The notes below the pieces were generated by a model. It had not been told where the DNA came from. It did not search any database and saw nothing but the letters and a program-made list of their open reading frames with translations. From assembly GCA_030632095.1 (NCBI GenBank), contig DAOVJU010000192.1, positions 1 through 6,657 on the forward strand: DNA of 6,657 bases, read 5' to 3'. This document shows positions 6,391-6,657 of this stretch, one piece after another. Each line of letters begins with the position of its first letter. The stretch's first letter is position 1. The stretch is from Chlorobiota bacterium. Lineage in GTDB: Bacteria; Bacteroidota; Bacteroidia; Bacteroidales; B39-G9. The translations under genes were made by a program, and so were the position numbers.

Positions 6391-6657
6391 ATGAAGGTTG
6401 AAATAAAATCAATAGTAGCATCCTCGTTTGGATTTCCATTTGTTGGAGATGAAAATTTCAAAGCAGATCATATAGCAGGATTATCAGAAGCCAGTGAAAA
6501 CTGCTTAACTTTTTATCGAGGAGATGATTTACAAAAACTTGCAGAAATAAAAGTTGGAATTTTATTAATAAATATAGAGTTAAAAGGAAAAATTACCGAT
6601 TTCAGTGCAAAAGCAGTAGTTTTTTGTGATCATCCGAAATATCAATGGATAAAAGTA
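6391..6657 (+). CDS. LpxD-like acyltransferase, N-terminal domain (3'-truncated)
   Basis: The frame opens with ATG directly after the ACP stop, with no spacer, and stays open for 89 codons to the window edge. It reads MKVEIKSIVASSFGFPFVGD and continues through HIAGLSEASENCLTFYRGDD, KVGILLINIELKG and AVVFCDHPKYQWIKV. The pattern 'I-x-G-(L)-x-x-A-x-x-x-x-L-(T/S)-F' followed by 'A/V-G-x-L-L-I' and an 'x-x-P-x-x-x-(F/W)' end matches the uridine-binding N-terminal domain of LpxD, which transfers 3-hydroxyacyl groups from ACP to the 2-amine of a UDP-linked sugar. The left-handed beta-helix catalytic domain would lie beyond the window, so its presence is an inference. Placement beside an ACP and KAS III favours a specialised sugar N-acyltransferase over the housekeeping lipid A enzyme. 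Confidence 0.72.
   Translation, partial: MKVEIKSIVASSFGFPFVGDENFKADHIAGLSEASENCLTFYRGDDLQKLAEIKVGILLINIELKGKITDFSAKAVVFCDHPKYQWIKV

Noticed and set aside
1..6657. Search for CRISPR arrays, tRNA genes, insertion sequences and long inverted repeats
   Set aside because: No regularly spaced repeats, cloverleaf-like segments, transposase motifs or long palindromes were seen by eye on either strand.

Overview
This window is very AT-rich, gene-dense and coded entirely on the + strand. Genes overlap by 4 bases or sit 0 to 10 bases apart, with A-rich leaders rather than strong Shine-Dalgarno sites. That style, plus the gene content, suggests a Bacteroidetes (Bacteroidota) surface-glycan locus. No rRNA marker or other phylogenetic anchor is present, so the assignment is an inference.

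Positions 1-2834 hold a nonulosonic-acid (pseudaminic-acid type) precursor block. It contains a 5'-truncated PseC aminotransferase, an SpsF/COG1861-type cytidylyltransferase and a PseG-like UDP-sugar hydrolase with a TTG start. The first two junctions are 4-base stop/start overlaps. The dehydratase PseB would be expected upstream. The N-acetyltransferase PseH and the synthase PseI are not in the window.

Positions 2837-4517 continue the same transcription unit with a PAPS-dependent-type sulfotransferase and a WbqC-family protein, both common in O-antigen, capsule and exopolysaccharide loci.

After the only sizeable gap (4518-4608, 91 bases, with weak terminator-like and promoter-like sequence), positions 4609-6657 form a compact acyl module. 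It holds an unrecognised 206-residue protein with an internal two-fold pseudo-repeat, a FabH-like ketoacyl-ACP synthase III with a complete Cys-His-Asn triad, a dedicated 77-residue acyl carrier protein, and the start of a protein resembling the N-terminal domain of LpxD, an acyl-ACP-dependent sugar N-acyltransferase. The last gene runs off the window.

Taken together, the locus looks able to make an amino sugar, build a short acyl group on its own ACP, and place that acyl group on a sugar amine. The most interesting hypothesis is that the ACP/KAS III/LpxD-like module supplies a non-acetyl N-acyl group for the nonulosonate or a neighbouring amino sugar, perhaps in place of PseH. In line with this, the PseG-like enzyme lacks two family-typical active-site features. 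None of this was tested by database search.
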